This document shows, piece by piece, positions 36,561-49,172 of a DNA stretch of 64,000 nt. Position numbers and translations under genes: made by a program. Origin of the DNA: Welwitschia mirabilis (lineage: Eukaryota; Gnetophyta; Gnetopsida; Welwitschiales); NCBI GenBank assembly GCA_051453625.1, contig JBOZIK010000001.1:160552979-160616978 (forward strand), written 5' to 3'. The stretch's first letter is position 1. The number at the start of each line of letters is the position of its first letter. The notes under the pieces were generated by a model. That model was not told where the DNA came from, searched no databases, and saw only the letters and a list, made by a program, of their open reading frames with translations.

Positions 36561-38457
36561 ATCATACAAGATAAAATCATAATCAAACTTACTAAATACA
36601 TATCATAAATAACTAAAAACAACATCCATGAGTAACGTTTTTTGCATAAAAATATCCTAAAAATATGTCCTACACTCCTTTCATAAGTGAATCAATACAT
36701 CCCATATTGCATTAACATGCTTGAGAAAATAGAAAAATCATAGTTTTATCAATAATAGGTGGAGAAGTAAACCTCATCAAGATGTAAAAATAAAAGTTTC
36801 TAAATTAAAAAACTAATTTAGTAAAATGTAGATCTTATCACCTTGATCTCTTTAACTATAAACATCATTAGGTTTTAGATAATAATGTCAGATAAAACTT
36901 ATTTCAAATGTAAAATTTTAATTTTATCTTATAAAATACACAAATTTATATTTCCTACAAAATACATGTGAAAAACAAATCTATCTTTTCCAAAACTAAA
37001 AACATAAAAAACTAAATATTCTATGTAAAAACTAGAATCTAAAAGGTTGAGAAATGGGAGAAATAATCAAAATTAATTATGGAAAGAGAAACATACTCCA
37101 TTTTAAAAAAAAATGAGTGAAATTAAATGATTAAAAATCAAGTCTATTTAATGAAAGCATTAGAAAGGCTATTGGGCCATGGTGCAAAAATTTCGTTATG
37201 AGAGAATGGTTAATAATGATGTAAGAATGAAGGAAAATGAACAACAAAAAAGTGCAATAATGGTTTTATCATGTTGTTATTTCAATGGATTTTTTTTTTT
37301 TTTTTTTTGAGAATAACCCTAAGAAAAATCTTATAAAATCTCAAGTTGTCATCCTTCCTATTTTCTAGATGATAGAGTGGATGATGGAGCTTGTAAAACA
37401 ATTAAAAAAGTAAATTCTAAGCAAAGTAAGTTAGTCAAAGATAGTACTAAATAAGCCCTTAAAAAGTGATGATTAAATTTAAAAGATGGAAAAAAAACTA
37501 AGAATCATTATAAAGCATATAAAGCAAGGATAACTCAAGGTAAAGAATGGAGTGTCATAATATGGTAATGGAAATACATCAAGTAGAAGAAGAACTACTA
37601 AATAAAATTAGCAAATGTGTCTAAACTTAAAATGATGTAAGAGTATTAAGTAGATGTGTTGAAACTTGAAAAGATGCTAAAAGGATAAATGGAAAAAGTT
37701 ATCATCATGAACTAAAGAAACATCATCTAGTAAAATTCTAAAATAAGGTAAACTTCTATATATAAACAATGTGAGTGAAAATTAAAATAACAAGAAAAAT
37801 ACTAAATAATCAAATTCTAAATTTGATGATGAAAAGGTATAGAAATAACTTTAAAATACCAAGTAAAATAACTAAGGAAAAATAAAATAAAAATGAACAA
37901 TTAGGAACATGAAGAAGATAGGGTATCTACTCTAAATTCTAATATAGTAAACTCTCTTAAAAAAGTCATACAATTACTTGATTAATAATTCATGACATAA
38001 TGTAAAAACTTTCATAAAGTACCACTCAAATAGGTAGTACTCATGATGAATCTAGGTATATCTAATGCTTTCAATCAATAAGTGATAAGATCAACAACTG
38101 TTTAGAAATAGACTCACTTGCTCATAATCCAAGACATACCTAAATCATAAAAAATAAAATGATCATGTGGGAGTACTAGATATACTAAGAGTCTAAGAAA
38201 CAAGTAATGCCTCTAATGATACTAAGAATATTACTAATTTCATAGCCTCAAAGTTTTTATTATTAATCCATGATGAGGGGAGTGCAACCATACTTAAAGG
38301 AGTAAGAATCTATGAAGCATGGATAACTAACCCTTTAGTGGAGTTCCCATAGCTACCAATAATGCCAAAGGTTCCTATCATAAAAATTTATCCTAGTGTA
38401 GTGGACATCATGATGATCATGTATTTAGCACAAAAATACATAATAGATCATGGTCAT

Positions 38458-38527
<70 letters not shown>

Positions 38528-38930
38528 NNNNNNNNNNNNNNNNNNNNNNNNNNNNNNNNNNNTCACTCTCTCACACACACACTCTCTCTTTGCTCTTTTT
38601 TTAACTAATAAATCCCATATGCCCACAAATTCTCAAAGAGAAAGGTGAAGCAATGAGATAAAAAAAATGGAAAATACCCTAAAGAACTAAAGACCTATAC
38701 TATTGAGAGATAATTACAATAACCATGGCATCTTCTTTTAAAATGAAGTTCATAGACATATGAATGTCTTAAGATTAGGTAAATCTAATCTCATCACTTT
38801 GAAATTCCCAAGTAAAATATTACTAGTCATAATAACTTTATAAAGTAAAAAATAAGATAAATTAAAGATACTCAAGTAATAGCATAATGTCCATCAATGG
38901 AATTGATTAAGAAAGAATTCAGACAATGGA
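36561..38930 (-). other. E1 region between integrase end and env-like ORF
   Basis: About 2.4 kb without a long ORF. It contains a poly-T run near 37,290-37,310, a TC repeat (38,461-38,527) and, at about 38,200-38,370, a block that aligns with G1 (13,011-13,190). Confidence 0.6.
38461..38570. repeat. (TC)n microsatellite with gap
   Basis: An uninterrupted TC run from 38,461 to 38,527, then 35 N (38,528-38,562), then TCACTCTCTCACACACACAC. The true length is unknown. Apparent Ser-Leu or Arg-Glu ORFs here are only the repeat. Confidence 0.95.
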
Positions 38931-38939
38931 AAGAGAGAT

Positions 38940-39160
38940 TCCTCCTCATCAAGATGGACTCCCAAAACAAGTTCTTCTATCATGTTTAAGATTTAATTGA
39001 TAGGTATCTCATAAAGTTTTAACTTTTATATATTAACTTTCTAATTTTCCCTAGTATTTAAATTAGAAATCTCAACTAAGCCATTAAAAAGTACTTTTTT
39101 CTAAAAGATAAGGATTAAACCATGTGAAAACCAATTGATAGATCATAAGAGGTACACATG
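38940..39160 (-). pseudogene. E1 integrase C-terminal end (remnant)
   Basis: Minus strand reads TWFNPYLLEKSTF, then NGLVEISNLNTREN and KLKLYEIP, aligning with TWLDPYHVKRAYYNGFVNIF of E2 and WLGPYLIKKVHFNGFIKV of G1. The rest of integrase is absent; the protease-side sequence lies only about 1 kb upstream. Confidence 0.78.
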
Positions 39161-40400
39161 GATTTTTTCAGAGAAATTAGTTGGTAGTAGATAACATGAT
39201 AATGTAACATTTTAACTCCATAAAATTCATTTACAATATCAAAGATAAAGAGTTCATAAAATTCATGGAAGAATAATCTCTTATCAAACACATGGTATAA
39301 ATAATTCCAACTATAGATTTCATATAAAGATTAATATTAAGGATATAAAAAATTAAGGGTTATATTTAGATAAAGCTTTTTAATATGACTGATTAGGTAG
39401 GCTTAGTATACTTAAAAAGCTTCTTAAGTTCCAACTCTAAGTATACATTATTAAGAAGATAAGGTTTTCCAAAGTTTAGAAGTCTAAGATACTCCTAGTT
39501 ATCATTAGAAGAATGAGCTAAAGTAAACTTGATAGAAGATGAAAGGATGTTACTTTGAGTGTTTTTAAGAGAATAGGATGGAGAAACATGGGTAGACTCT
39601 TTAAGTTAGATTACTATACTAGAAAGGATAGATCTATTTTTTATTATGTTTCATTGAAATTCTATGGGTTTTCTATTATTTCTTTTCTTCTTATTAATGC
39701 TTTTGTCCTTACTTTATTACATTATTTTTATACTTTTCTTATCAATAACTTTATCTTCTTTTTATTCATTGTACTTATTATTGTTTTATTAAATTTCACT
39801 ATTATTGATTGTTGTCTAGCACTATTATGTGGATGACCATAGTGTAGGACTACACTTATTAAAAAGTTTCTTAGTTAATTTCATATGTTGGAATTCTTTT
39901 CAATTTATAGACTTTAATTATTGATCCTTCTAATCAAAACTATTTATTTATGTTAAAGCATCATTCCAAATTAACTCATGTAGCATTCTTAATTTCTCTC
40001 CAACAAGATGATGTTGTATAAATAAAGTTGATTTAATTCTTTTTTCTAAGATTCCCTCATCTCTCTTATCTTTCTTAGTATGATTAAAAGCTCTAATATT
40101 GTACTTTTTTTAACCTATGTGATGCTTCATTAATTTATTCTATGTGTCTATGATGGAATGGACATTTATACAAAAGGCTCTTCCTAAAAGTAGTGGGTAA
40201 CTTCCATTATATTCCACTTTAATAATAACCACATCTATAGGGTATAAGGCTTATTCTATTCATATGACTAAGTTTTTAATTATCCCATGGATTTCTTGAT
40301 TAAAGTATAAGCTAATTCTAAGCTGATTTGTATAGGTTTAATTATATTCTCTGACCCAAGTCTTTTGCATTGGGGAATAAGCATGATGTTTACTCTTACT
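39161..40400 (-). pseudogene. E1 protease and protease-RT linker (broken)
   Basis: The protease end at about 40,150-40,260 matches the E2 protease at the DNA level (around AAAAGGCTCTTCCTAAAAGTAG). The linker reads KSTLFIQHHLVGEKLRMLHE, then YLELELKKLFKYTK, the segment that normally precedes RT in Athila/Tat pol (LELKPLPxHLKYAFL). No RT or RNase H motif follows before the integrase C-terminus. Plus-strand ORFs at 39,555-39,836 and 40,418-40,666 are antisense to this region. Confidence 0.68.
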
Positions 40401-42180
40401 CCTATGTCAATTAAAGCATGATGTTTACTCTTACTCCTATGTTAATTAAAGATTTTCTACTTTTCTTATTTCCTTCCAAAGTAATACTCACTATTGCTAC
40501 TCCATGGTCTTTAAATTTAGGATACTTTTGCATGACCAAGTTGGAGATATATTATGCAAGAAAGACTTTACTAGGAATAGTACATTTTTGTTTGCTTATA
40601 ACTAGGTCTTTTCACAACTTAGCATACTTAGGATTTTCTTGTAAGAGTTCCATAAGGATAATTTGATACTAACAACTTGTATTAATGCTTTTATGTATTT
40701 ATCATAGATATGATTTGTGTTTAGTCTATAAATCCAAGGGGTAGCTAGTCTTTTCTTTTATTTTTCATGAAGGATTATCTAAAGTTGAAAGGAAGTTATG
40801 TGTTTCTAAAATTTTTATATCATTCTATTTCTCATATTATTCATTATTTTTGGAAGCTAAAGTCTCATGGATAAGTGGTATTATATCATTTCAACTTTTA
40901 CTTAGAGCATCTCAATCTCTTTTCACTTCATTTAAGTTTGAAAAAGGTTGAGATGTAAGGAATCCTTATGATCTTTGATTGGCTAACATTATTTGTTGAA
41001 GGCATTAACTAAGTTTTTAATGCTTCTATTTTTGTTTTTAATGGTTATGTTGGTCCTTTCTTACACTTTTATTAATTTTTCTATTTATTTTATAACTAAG
41101 TCACTCTAATTTTTTTTAAAATTTGAAGATCTTAGTTGGAAATTGGAGTTATTTGGTTGAAAGTTTGAATTCTTAAATCTACTCTCAAAATGTTTCTAGT
41201 TTGATTATATACTTATTCTTTATTAATATTACATTTGGTTTTGAAAGTTTATAGGCCTTAGGTTAAATGCATGTACATTTTTAAACATTTTCTCTTTACA
41301 TGTTGGCAACAAAGGACATTCTTTTATAGAATTAGAGTTATCTTCACATAAATTACAAGTTGAAATTACATTGATTTCATTGGTTAATTTTGCATCAATA
41401 ATCATTTGAGTTTATTTCTCCAAAGTAGCTATAAAATTCTTAATCACATTAATTTAATTATTTGTTCTTCCTCCTTATAATGTTTTATTTATTTTAAGTC
41501 TTTTATGATTTATCCTATGGTTTGATTTTCTTTAGAAGTTGATTTTAGTAAAGTTTGTCATATCTTAACTAGGTCTTTCAACAACTTCCATGCATTATTT
41601 GAAGTTAATTTTAAGAAGTTACCATTATAAGAAAAATCTACAAGTTGTTTTATTTGACTATTCAATTCATTTTAAAAATAATCTATTAATTCTGCTTTAG
41701 CAAATTCATCAATAGTATTGGAATGAACAACTATAATAAATTACTTATAATTTTTGGCATAATATTCACGTGATTATTATTGAAAGTTAGTAACTCCTTT
41801 CCTTGTTTTTCTTATGGTGTTTTCACTCATAAATAATTTAATGAAGGCTTCTTGCACTTAACTCCAAGTTTTAAGACTTTTATAAAGAATGATTCTAAAC
41901 CAAAGTTTTTCTTTTTCTCTTAGTATGATAGGAAAGATGATCATGTAAGTTCTACTACTAACTCATTTTTTCCATTTCTTTAGATAACCACAAATTATTC
42001 TATATTGATCAAATGTTGAAATGGATTTTTATTACATTCTCCAAAAAATTTGGATAAGCATTTAAGTTTCTTAGTTCTACATCATCACTAGGTGAAAAAT
42101 CAAAAGGTTTTACATTTCACATTTTACGTTGGCTATTAGATATTTAAGTGTAACACTTGTATTTGCATTTGTATTTATAA
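40401..42180 (-). pseudogene. E1 gag (broken)
   Basis: Minus strand shows SDDVELRNLNAYPNF, then LKTWSQVQEAFIKLFMSEN (one stop repaired by eye) and IDEFAKAELIDYF, the Athila-type gag pattern. A zinc knuckle near 41,290-41,340 reads CNLCEDNSNSIKECP, with CX2C and the last Cys kept but His changed to Asn. LPTCKE follows, like LPTYRE in E2. Confidence 0.78.
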
Positions 42181-42759
42181 TAGAAGTTCTTATCATCACT
42201 GGAGTATTAAAAAACACTACTTGTTTTTATTTTTGCATTTAATTTGACATAAATGAAATAAAACTATTTACTTCTACATTATCATTTGTAAAATTTTCTT
42301 CTGATTTTGAAATAATGAAAGTGAAAAAATATTCTTGTTTAATTCTTAGAATTTATTATATACCTAGTGTATACATACCTAGATTTTATTCATAGTCAAT
42401 GAATCCTTCTTTAATGTTTTCCTTGATTAGCATCTGGTCCATTTAATACTTTATCTTTTTACCTAAATTTATCATGTTCCTACATACTCATAAACATATC
42501 TGCATAATTATCATCTCATCATCATTTGAATGATATACTGAATGACTACTTACATAAAAAACAAAAAATAAAAATAGAGAAAATAGAGTCACATAAAAAC
42601 CAAAGATAGAAATAAAACTAGTAGTCATACCCCTAAGTCATCTAGATGATAAAGGAGATGATATCAACTTATTAATAGAAAAAACCAGTTTCTATGTAAT
42701 AGAATTCCTAGTTTTATGGATTGTCATCCATCAGATATCATCTTGATGATGAAGAAGAT

Positions 42760-42812
<53 letters not shown>

Positions 42813-42899
42813 AATATAAAACTATATCAAATAAATAATTTGAATCAAAACTCAAACTACTTATCTAGGTAATAACAATCTTCTAATTCCTTATAGTTG
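42181..42899 (-). other. E1 5' untranslated leader
   Basis: About 720 bases between the primer-binding site and gag. It holds a (TA)n run at 42,763-42,806 and no ORF. Confidence 0.6.
42763..42806. repeat. (AT)n microsatellite
   Basis: About 22 uninterrupted AT units inside the E1 leader. Confidence 0.97.
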
Positions 42900-42918
42900 T
42901 CCTCGATAATGGCCCCAA
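42900..42918 (-). other. E1 primer-binding site, Athila/Tat type
   Basis: Minus strand TGGGGCCATTATCGAGGAC follows the 5' LTR end. It matches the TGGCGCCGTTGCCGGGGA site (tRNA-Asp type) common in plant Athila/Tat gypsy elements, apart from changes that are mostly transitions. Confidence 0.8.
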
Positions 42919-42920
42919 AA

Positions 42921-44184
42921 TGTTGTAGTGCATATCTATGAAATTGTTACGTCCTTAAGAAAATCTTAAAAATCACAAATATTTTCATACAACACACATT
43001 GGTATAGGTAAGATTTAATGCAAATGTCATAATTCATCGAAGGTACTAAGCAAGAAGGTAGAGAATTGATTTCAATGAAGTATTTTTAGTATTTTTCATT
43101 TAGATAAATAAAAATAAAGAACAATTCAAGAAAATAATGCAAGATAAATCCTAATGTAATGCTTATAATGAAATGAAATGAAAACTACTCTAAGTAAAAT
43201 ATTTATTCAACTATCAAATCTTCTTGTCACAAAGATAACCTTAATAACCTTAATCGATTAAAGAAAACTATCACTAAATCCTAATTAACATAAACTATAA
43301 GGTATATTAAATATAATATAAGTAATATGAAACTATTATTTTATGAAATAAAAAATGTAATAACTACTAATTTTAACATTAATAAATATTACCCTTCATG
43401 ATCTATATCAATTATAAAGTTGTCATGAAATCATAACCAACATAAATCATAAGGGAGATGCTCATAATAAAACTAAAAAAAACTTTTTATTAATGTTAAG
43501 CCAACATCTTATTACAAAGTAAGAGCACCTCAATGAAGGAGACATAGCCTAAGACCAAGAAAGACTTCTCTTAACAAGAATGGATAAACCTCATAGCCTT
43601 TGATATCCTATCATGATACTTTCACATGCTAAGAAAGATGAAAGTTAAAGCAAGGATAAAAGAGATATTCATTACAAGGAACATCCTAAAAATAAAAATC
43701 CTAATAACCAAAAAAAACCTTAGTGGTGCTAAAGGAAAGCACATGACACTTTATTATAGTTAGATGAATTTTGATGCATTGGTTAAAATTAGGTACAGTG
43801 TTATTCTATCTATCATTCAAATAATGATAGAGATGATGACATATCAGAAGTAATCCCATATCATCTTTTAGCTCAATCTAGTCAGTATCCTTATTAACAT
43901 TCTTATGTAGTCCTCTAGCATAACTATCTAAATGATTATAATAATGATAGGCTTTTAAGTTCTTCTATTAAGTTAAATTAGTTTCTTCAATTATCAAGTT
44001 CCTCCTTAGAATGTTAAGTATTAGAATTTGCCTAAAATTCCTTCAAGTATGCTAAAGATTATATATTTTTGTGATCATTACCTTGATTCTTCATTATTAT
44101 TAAAGCTCCACCTAAACTTATCTAAATATTCTACAAAATCACTTAAAATACCCCATCAAATTCCTATAATTTAGCATTACAATA
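42921..44184 (-). repeat. E1 5' LTR
   Basis: Minus strand from TATTGTAATGCTAAA (44,184) to CACTACAACA (42,921). Aligns with the 3' LTR at 33,545-34,815. Confidence 0.88.
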
Positions 44185-46433
44185 ATCATAATACCTAACT
44201 AGATTAAGATAGAAATCCTTTGAATATCAAAGGCCCCAATTATTAGTACCTTTCAAATAGTGAAATATTCTTTTGACTACTATAAAATGTGATCANNNNN
44301 NNNNNNNNNNNNNNNNNNNNNNNNNNNNNNNNNNNNNNNNNNNNNNNNNNNNNNNNNNNNNNNNNNNNNNNNNNNNNNNNNNNNNNNNNNNNNNNAATCC
44401 TTTGAATATCAAAGGCCCCAATTATTAGTACCTTTCCAATAGTGAAATATTCTTTTGACTACTATAAAATGTGATCATCCAAGATCATTTTAATAATGAA
44501 CAAAAATACCTACACTTAATATGATATCAAGTCTGCTATCTATAAAATATAATAAGCTATCAATCATACCTTTATATAGCTTTTGGTAAACTTTCTTATC
44601 ATTTTCATCCTTATCTAGCCTTATGCTTTGGCTTATNNNNNNNNNNNNNNNNNNNNNNNNNNNNNNNNNATACTTGGCTAATAAATTTCTAACATATTTA
44701 CATTTAGAAATAAATGTACCTTATTTGTGTTACATAGTTTAAATCCCCAAAAACTTACTTATTTCTCTCATGAGGCTCATCTCAACTTCATGTTACATAA
44801 TCTTAGCAAACTTACTACATAATGATCCATTAGTAACACCAAAAATGATATCATCCACATAGATTTATATAATAGTAAAGCCTTTACTATCTATTTTAAT
44901 AAATAATATAGCATCAAATCTACCTCTTCTAAATTCATTTTATAATATATGTCCTAAGAGTTTTTTATATCAACCTCTAGCTACTTACTTAAGATCATAA
45001 AGAGTTATTTTAATCCTATAAATATAATTATAAGAATTAGTAAAGCTTTTAGGTTACTCAATGTATACCTCCTCTTGAAGTACTCTGTTTAGAAAGGCAC
45101 TCTTGACATTCATATGATAGAGTCTGAATCCTTTAACATATGAAAATCTAAAAGCATTCTTATAGATTTCATACATGTGACTAGTAAAAAGATTTCTTCA
45201 AATTCTGTTCCTTCTTATTAGTTATAACTTTTTAGATACTAGCCTTTATTTATTTCTAATCATGTTACAATCTTCATTTGTGTTTTATTTTTTGAAGACT
45301 CATTTTATGCTAATTATATACCTATTGGATGGCTTTGGAGTAAATATTCAAATATTATATTTCTTAAATTAAGTTAATTCTTCTCACATTATTAGCATAT
45401 AATGCTTATTACTTACTTCTTCACCAAGATTTTTGGGTTTTAATCAAGAGATATATGTTGTAAATCCACAAAAATTCTTAACATGACTTTGTGTTTGAAT
45501 ACCACCATATAGACTACCAATGATATTACTGGTAGATTGACTTTTTTTTATTTGATCATGTCTTAAAATATTTCTTTCTTAGTCTTTTCTTCCTTCTCCT
45601 CCTCGCTATTTGATGATTCTTAAGGGCTACTAGTGAATTATTCAAGCTATATAAGTACATAGTCATCTTGTACATGAATACAAGTTGAATCAGTATCATC
45701 TATTTTGACATTAATACTTTCTTCTACTATAAGAATTTTATTGTTGAATACTTGATAAATTTTACTGATCATGGAATCATCTCGAAAATCTCATTATCAA
45801 ATTTGGAATCAAATTTCCTTAGCTTATATTTTTTATTTAAAATAAAACATTTTAAACCAAATACATGAAAATAAATTACTAAGGGTTTCTTACTAGATCA
45901 TAGTTCATATGAATTTTTGAAAGGAAAACATCTTACTATAACTTAGTTAGCAACATAGCACATGATGTTAATGGATTCTATTTAAAAATGATATGAAACT
46001 TGTTGATCATGAATTATTATTCTTTTCATTTTATTTAGAATCCTATTCTTTCTTTTAGTAACTTCATTCTATTATGGAGTCCTTAGTGTAGAGAATCAGT
46101 AAAAGTATTTGAACCTTACATTCTTAAATCAATGTCATTATTACTTTTTATTGTCTTAATCTTTTATTCCTTTTAATTCTATAATCAAATCTTACTCTTG
46201 TTTTCTTTACTTTTTAATAAGCCTTTCATACTTGATCATTATAACTTTACAACTTAGAAAGTCCTCTTATTCTATCTTTGAAAAATAAGATCTTTCATAG
46301 GTTCTTATCTATATGACTAAGCTTTCTATGTCATAGATTTGCTTTCTTTTATTGCAATTTATATTTGTTCTTATAATTTCAATATTCTAAAGATTAAATT
46401 TAACTTACAACATTTGAAAAGCTAATAATTTAA
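44185..46433 (-). pseudogene. E5 integrase, RT and RNase H start (broken)
   Basis: Minus strand, from high to low coordinates. The pre-integrase HRKLSHIDKNL is at about 46,300. The integrase core is near 46,050-46,080 (RTPQ.NEVTKRKNRILNKM) and is followed by MCYVAN. RT keeps the catalytic IYVDDIIFGVTN intact (YVDD at 44,850-44,861). RNase H begins with FHYLKGTNNWGL at about 44,230. Three assembly features disturb it: N gaps at 44,296-44,395 and 44,637-44,669, and an 82-base duplication around the first gap. Stops are frequent. Confidence 0.82.
44296..44395. other. assembly gap, 100 N, with 82-base duplicate flanks
   Basis: 44,214-44,295 and 44,396-44,477 are the same 82 bases with one mismatch. 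The duplication is probably an assembly artefact. Confidence 0.92.
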
Positions 46434-47411
46434 TTGTACACAATACATATTTATATAGTGAGATCAACCCAAATGTCATACACCTAGAGAAGACTTCTAA
46501 AATATAATTTGAAACATTGATTTAGAGAAAGAAGAATGATATATTTTTTTATAGAAAATAAAATTAAACAATGCAAAGATGAAGATGAAATAAAATGTAA
46601 TGAATGCAATTCTAATGCAATGAATTAATTAAAATTCCAATCTATTACAACTTATATTGGTCCTTATAACCTATTTTAATTATAAATTTATGTCACTTCA
46701 ATTGCAATTAAGATAAGCTATAAGGAAGAATAATAAAACATTTGAAAATATTCCAATTCAATCAATACTTTTATTAATGAAATTGAATTACATCCATTTA
46801 CAACAATAACTCCTCAATGGAAGATTCACTATCTAAAATTAAGGTGGTCTTTCTTACATGTAAGATAGATTTCCTTACCTCCAACAATCTTAAATTGTCA
46901 TAAGAATGTAGATAATAAAGGATGATTTTGAATAAGATCTGAAATATTCTATCTATAGGTTGAAATAAATCACTAAAGGATGTGAAACAAATAGGTATAA
47001 GTTAAATCCACCCTTTTATAATAATTTAATTAAGTTTACAAATAATTTTGACTATCATCCATTGTGTCATCCCCATGACATATAGGATAACACCTTGACA
47101 ACTAATGCTTAACACATGTCAGAAATGCTAATTGTCATCCCAATCATCCCTATCACATAGAGGATGACCATAATTTTATAACTAGTATCCCCTCTATCAT
47201 CCCCATGACATAGAGGACAATCAATATCTATTCATTACATTGCTTTGGTTCATCATTATTAAAAAATGACTTCTTATTTGAGAAATTATTACATCTTTTA
47301 ACCTATATGGAAGCTTTGCAGAATTTGTATAAATCCCAAGAAAAACTTATAAATAGGACTTGAAAATGTACTTTACAAGTGTATTAAATAGGTTAAGTTG
47401 GCATCACAACA
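46434..47411 (-). repeat. E2 3' LTR
   Basis: Starts on the minus strand at TGTTGTGATGCC (47,411). It shares with the G1 LTR the CCCCATGACATAGAGGA-type repeats (47,040-47,220). A segment around 46,800-46,920 aligns to G1 14,701-14,800. The end is less certain. Confidence 0.68.
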
Positions 47412-47425
47412 TAGCCCCTCACTTA
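47412..47425 (-). other. E2 polypurine tract
   Basis: Minus strand AAGTGAGGGGCTA, directly before the LTR. Confidence 0.75.
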
Positions 47426-48755
47426 GCATTTGTCAATCCCTAATAAAGTAAGTAAATAACAAGTTGTCAGCTAACTGACAAAAAGAAACTCAAAATATGT
47501 ATATCATTTAGAATTAAAAGCACAACATGGGAAATACATCTATGTAAAAGCATAAGTGAAATTGATGTATATTATAAATCATTAAGTTTAACATCATAGA
47601 AAAGTTACATAATTCATGAAGGAAAGGTAAAGTCAGGTAAGATTTCATGATTATAAGGTTAAGTGACAGAAGAGGTTTAAAAATGAAGACTATTAAAGGA
47701 AATAAGAGTATTAATACTATCATGAAAAAGGATGGTTAAGGTAGAGGTTAATTTGATTTAATGTATAATAATAAAGTGATGAAAAATGTAAAAAGTAGAC
47801 TAAAAGATGATAATATATTAAACATTATTTTGAAAGAGGTAAGAAAAATAACTTTAAGAAGACAAACCCATAAACTAATATAAGACAAACTCTTTTTCTA
47901 AAATTTAAACTTAGCAAAAATTCTTGATAAGGGTTATAAAGCTATTTAAAATATAAATGCATGATTCAATTTAAAATATCATAGAGTACCATTTGAAAGG
48001 ATAGTGATGATGATAGTATCTAATGATTATATTTAGCAAGGTATCAAGTCATTTTTGGACTATAATTCAATTCCTCTTTAGCTATGACAACCATAATACT
48101 TTAATAATATATCATCCAATGATCAATATACTCATATGCTCTCAAAGTCTATGCCTCAGAGTGAAAGGAGTTTCTAGTCAATGGGGTGTTGAACAACACC
48201 ATTCATCATGACGAGGAAAGTGCAATCACTACTAAGAGAATAAGGACTTGCAATCCAAAGCTAGATCCTGGTCAACTAATCCTTTAGTGGAGTTTTCATA
48301 GATACCATATCATAGTACCAAAGAACCCTCTTAGGAAAATTTTCCCTAGTATGCTTGTAATAATACATCATGGTATAATTACAAGAGGGTGATTCATTTT
48401 TATTTTTATTTTTATTTCTTTTTTACATCCATATTTCCCTCTTAATTTTCATTTTTTTAATTCTTTTTCATTGATTTAGATTCCTAATTTTTTATAGCAT
48501 TAATTAATCATTAGAATGATAAGATAGCAAATTATATGACAAAAAACAAACATCGGATTAATATAAGTGATAATTTGCCATAAAATATCCAAGGAGATTG
48601 ATTTTAGATATTGGAATATCTTAAGATTGAATGAATCAAATCTTTATCACATGAAAACCCAAAGAATTACTTAATCATGGTAACACCTATGGAATTCAAG
48701 CATAGATCAAGTTAAAGATGGTTAAGTAATCTCATAACTTAAATCAACAAATAAT
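47426..48755 (-). other. E2 region between integrase end and 3' LTR
   Basis: About 1.3 kb with no recognisable ORF. The segment at about 48,150-48,330 aligns with the shared post-integrase block of G1 and E1. The env-like ORF seen in E1 and E3 appears to be missing. A TTTTTATTTTTATTTTTATT run lies at about 48,398-48,420. Confidence 0.55.
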
Positions 48756-49172
48756 CTAGTAAATGGCCAAGGTAAGATCTTCATTTTTCCATAAAGGATC
48801 TTCCAAGTTAATTTCTTCTATCATGTTTAGAGTATAAGAACAATCATCTGGTGATGTATAAAGTTTTAACCTTTCTCCATTTACTCTTTGGATTTTTTGA
48901 GTTTGAATATTAAAGATATTAACAAATCCATTATAATATGCCCTTTTCACATGATAAGGATCAAGCCATGTAGAGGTCAGCTTGTTATGTATAAGATGTA
49001 TTTGAGTATTATGTAAAAACACAAATTGATTTGTGTCTATAAGTTTAGTAATTTCATCCTTGATTACTAGCTTAATGGTAGGATTAAGTAAGGCTTTTTC
49101 TTGGGAAAGGTAAAGTTGAGAATTAATGATCAATGACTTATTAGGAGTGTTATTTGAAAAAACGTACTTCAA
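48756..49172 (-). pseudogene. E2 fusion ORF: protease-RT linker + RT start + integrase C-terminus (internal deletion)
   Basis: An open frame of 138 codons, unusually long for this window. Residues about 1-28 (MKYVFSNNTPNKSLIINSQL...) match the linker before RT (LKYAFLG...LPVIISSQL). Residues about 31-48 (NPTIKLVIKDEITKLIDT) match the RT N-terminus, NPxMKEVVKKEVxKLLDA. Residues about 50-105 (QFVFLHNTQIHLIHNKL, WLDPYHVKRAYYNGF, RVNGERLKLY) are the integrase C-terminal domain. The rest of RT, all of RNase H and the integrase core are gone, yet the frame stays open through the junction. The tail LEDPLWKNEDLTLAIY matches that of E1 and G1. Confidence 0.8.

Larger units (their letters stand above)
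33545..44184 (-). mobile_element. E1: Ty3/gypsy element, Athila/Tat-like, RT-less
   Basis: A structurally complete minus-strand gypsy element of 10.6 kb. It has LTRs of 1,264 and 1,271 bases, an Athila/Tat-type primer-binding site, gag, protease, an integrase C-terminus, a 3' env-like ORF and a polypurine tract. The target-site duplication is ATCAC at 33,540-33,544 and ATCAT at 44,185-44,189, one transition apart. RT, RNase H and the integrase core are missing, so it could only move with enzymes from another element. Confidence 0.88.
28820..46433 (-). mobile_element. E5: SIRE-like Ty1/copia element, family B, split by E1 and cut by E2
   Basis: A minus-strand relative of E6. Reading along the element: integrase, RT and part of RNase H at 46,433-44,185; then the E1 insertion (44,184-33,545); the end of RNase H at 33,544-33,050; the 3' ORF; a polypurine tract; and the 3' LTR at 30,262-28,820. 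The RNase H reading joins across E1: FHYLKGTNNWGL and YYD on one side, NWVGYKYD on the other. Gag, protease and the 5' LTR are not seen because E2 begins at about 46,434. Confidence 0.85.

Noticed and set aside
38362-38626. Ser-Leu and Arg-Glu repeat ORFs
   Set aside because: Translation of the TC microsatellite and a gap; not coding.
39555-39836. Plus-strand ORF of 93 codons, hydrophobic
   Set aside because: Antisense to the protease-RT linker of E1. The hydrophobic look comes from T-rich sequence on that strand.
40418-40666. Plus-strand ORF of 82 codons similar to the one at 49,776-50,081
   Set aside because: Both are antisense to the gypsy gag/protease region of E1 and E2. Their similarity comes from the sense-strand homology.
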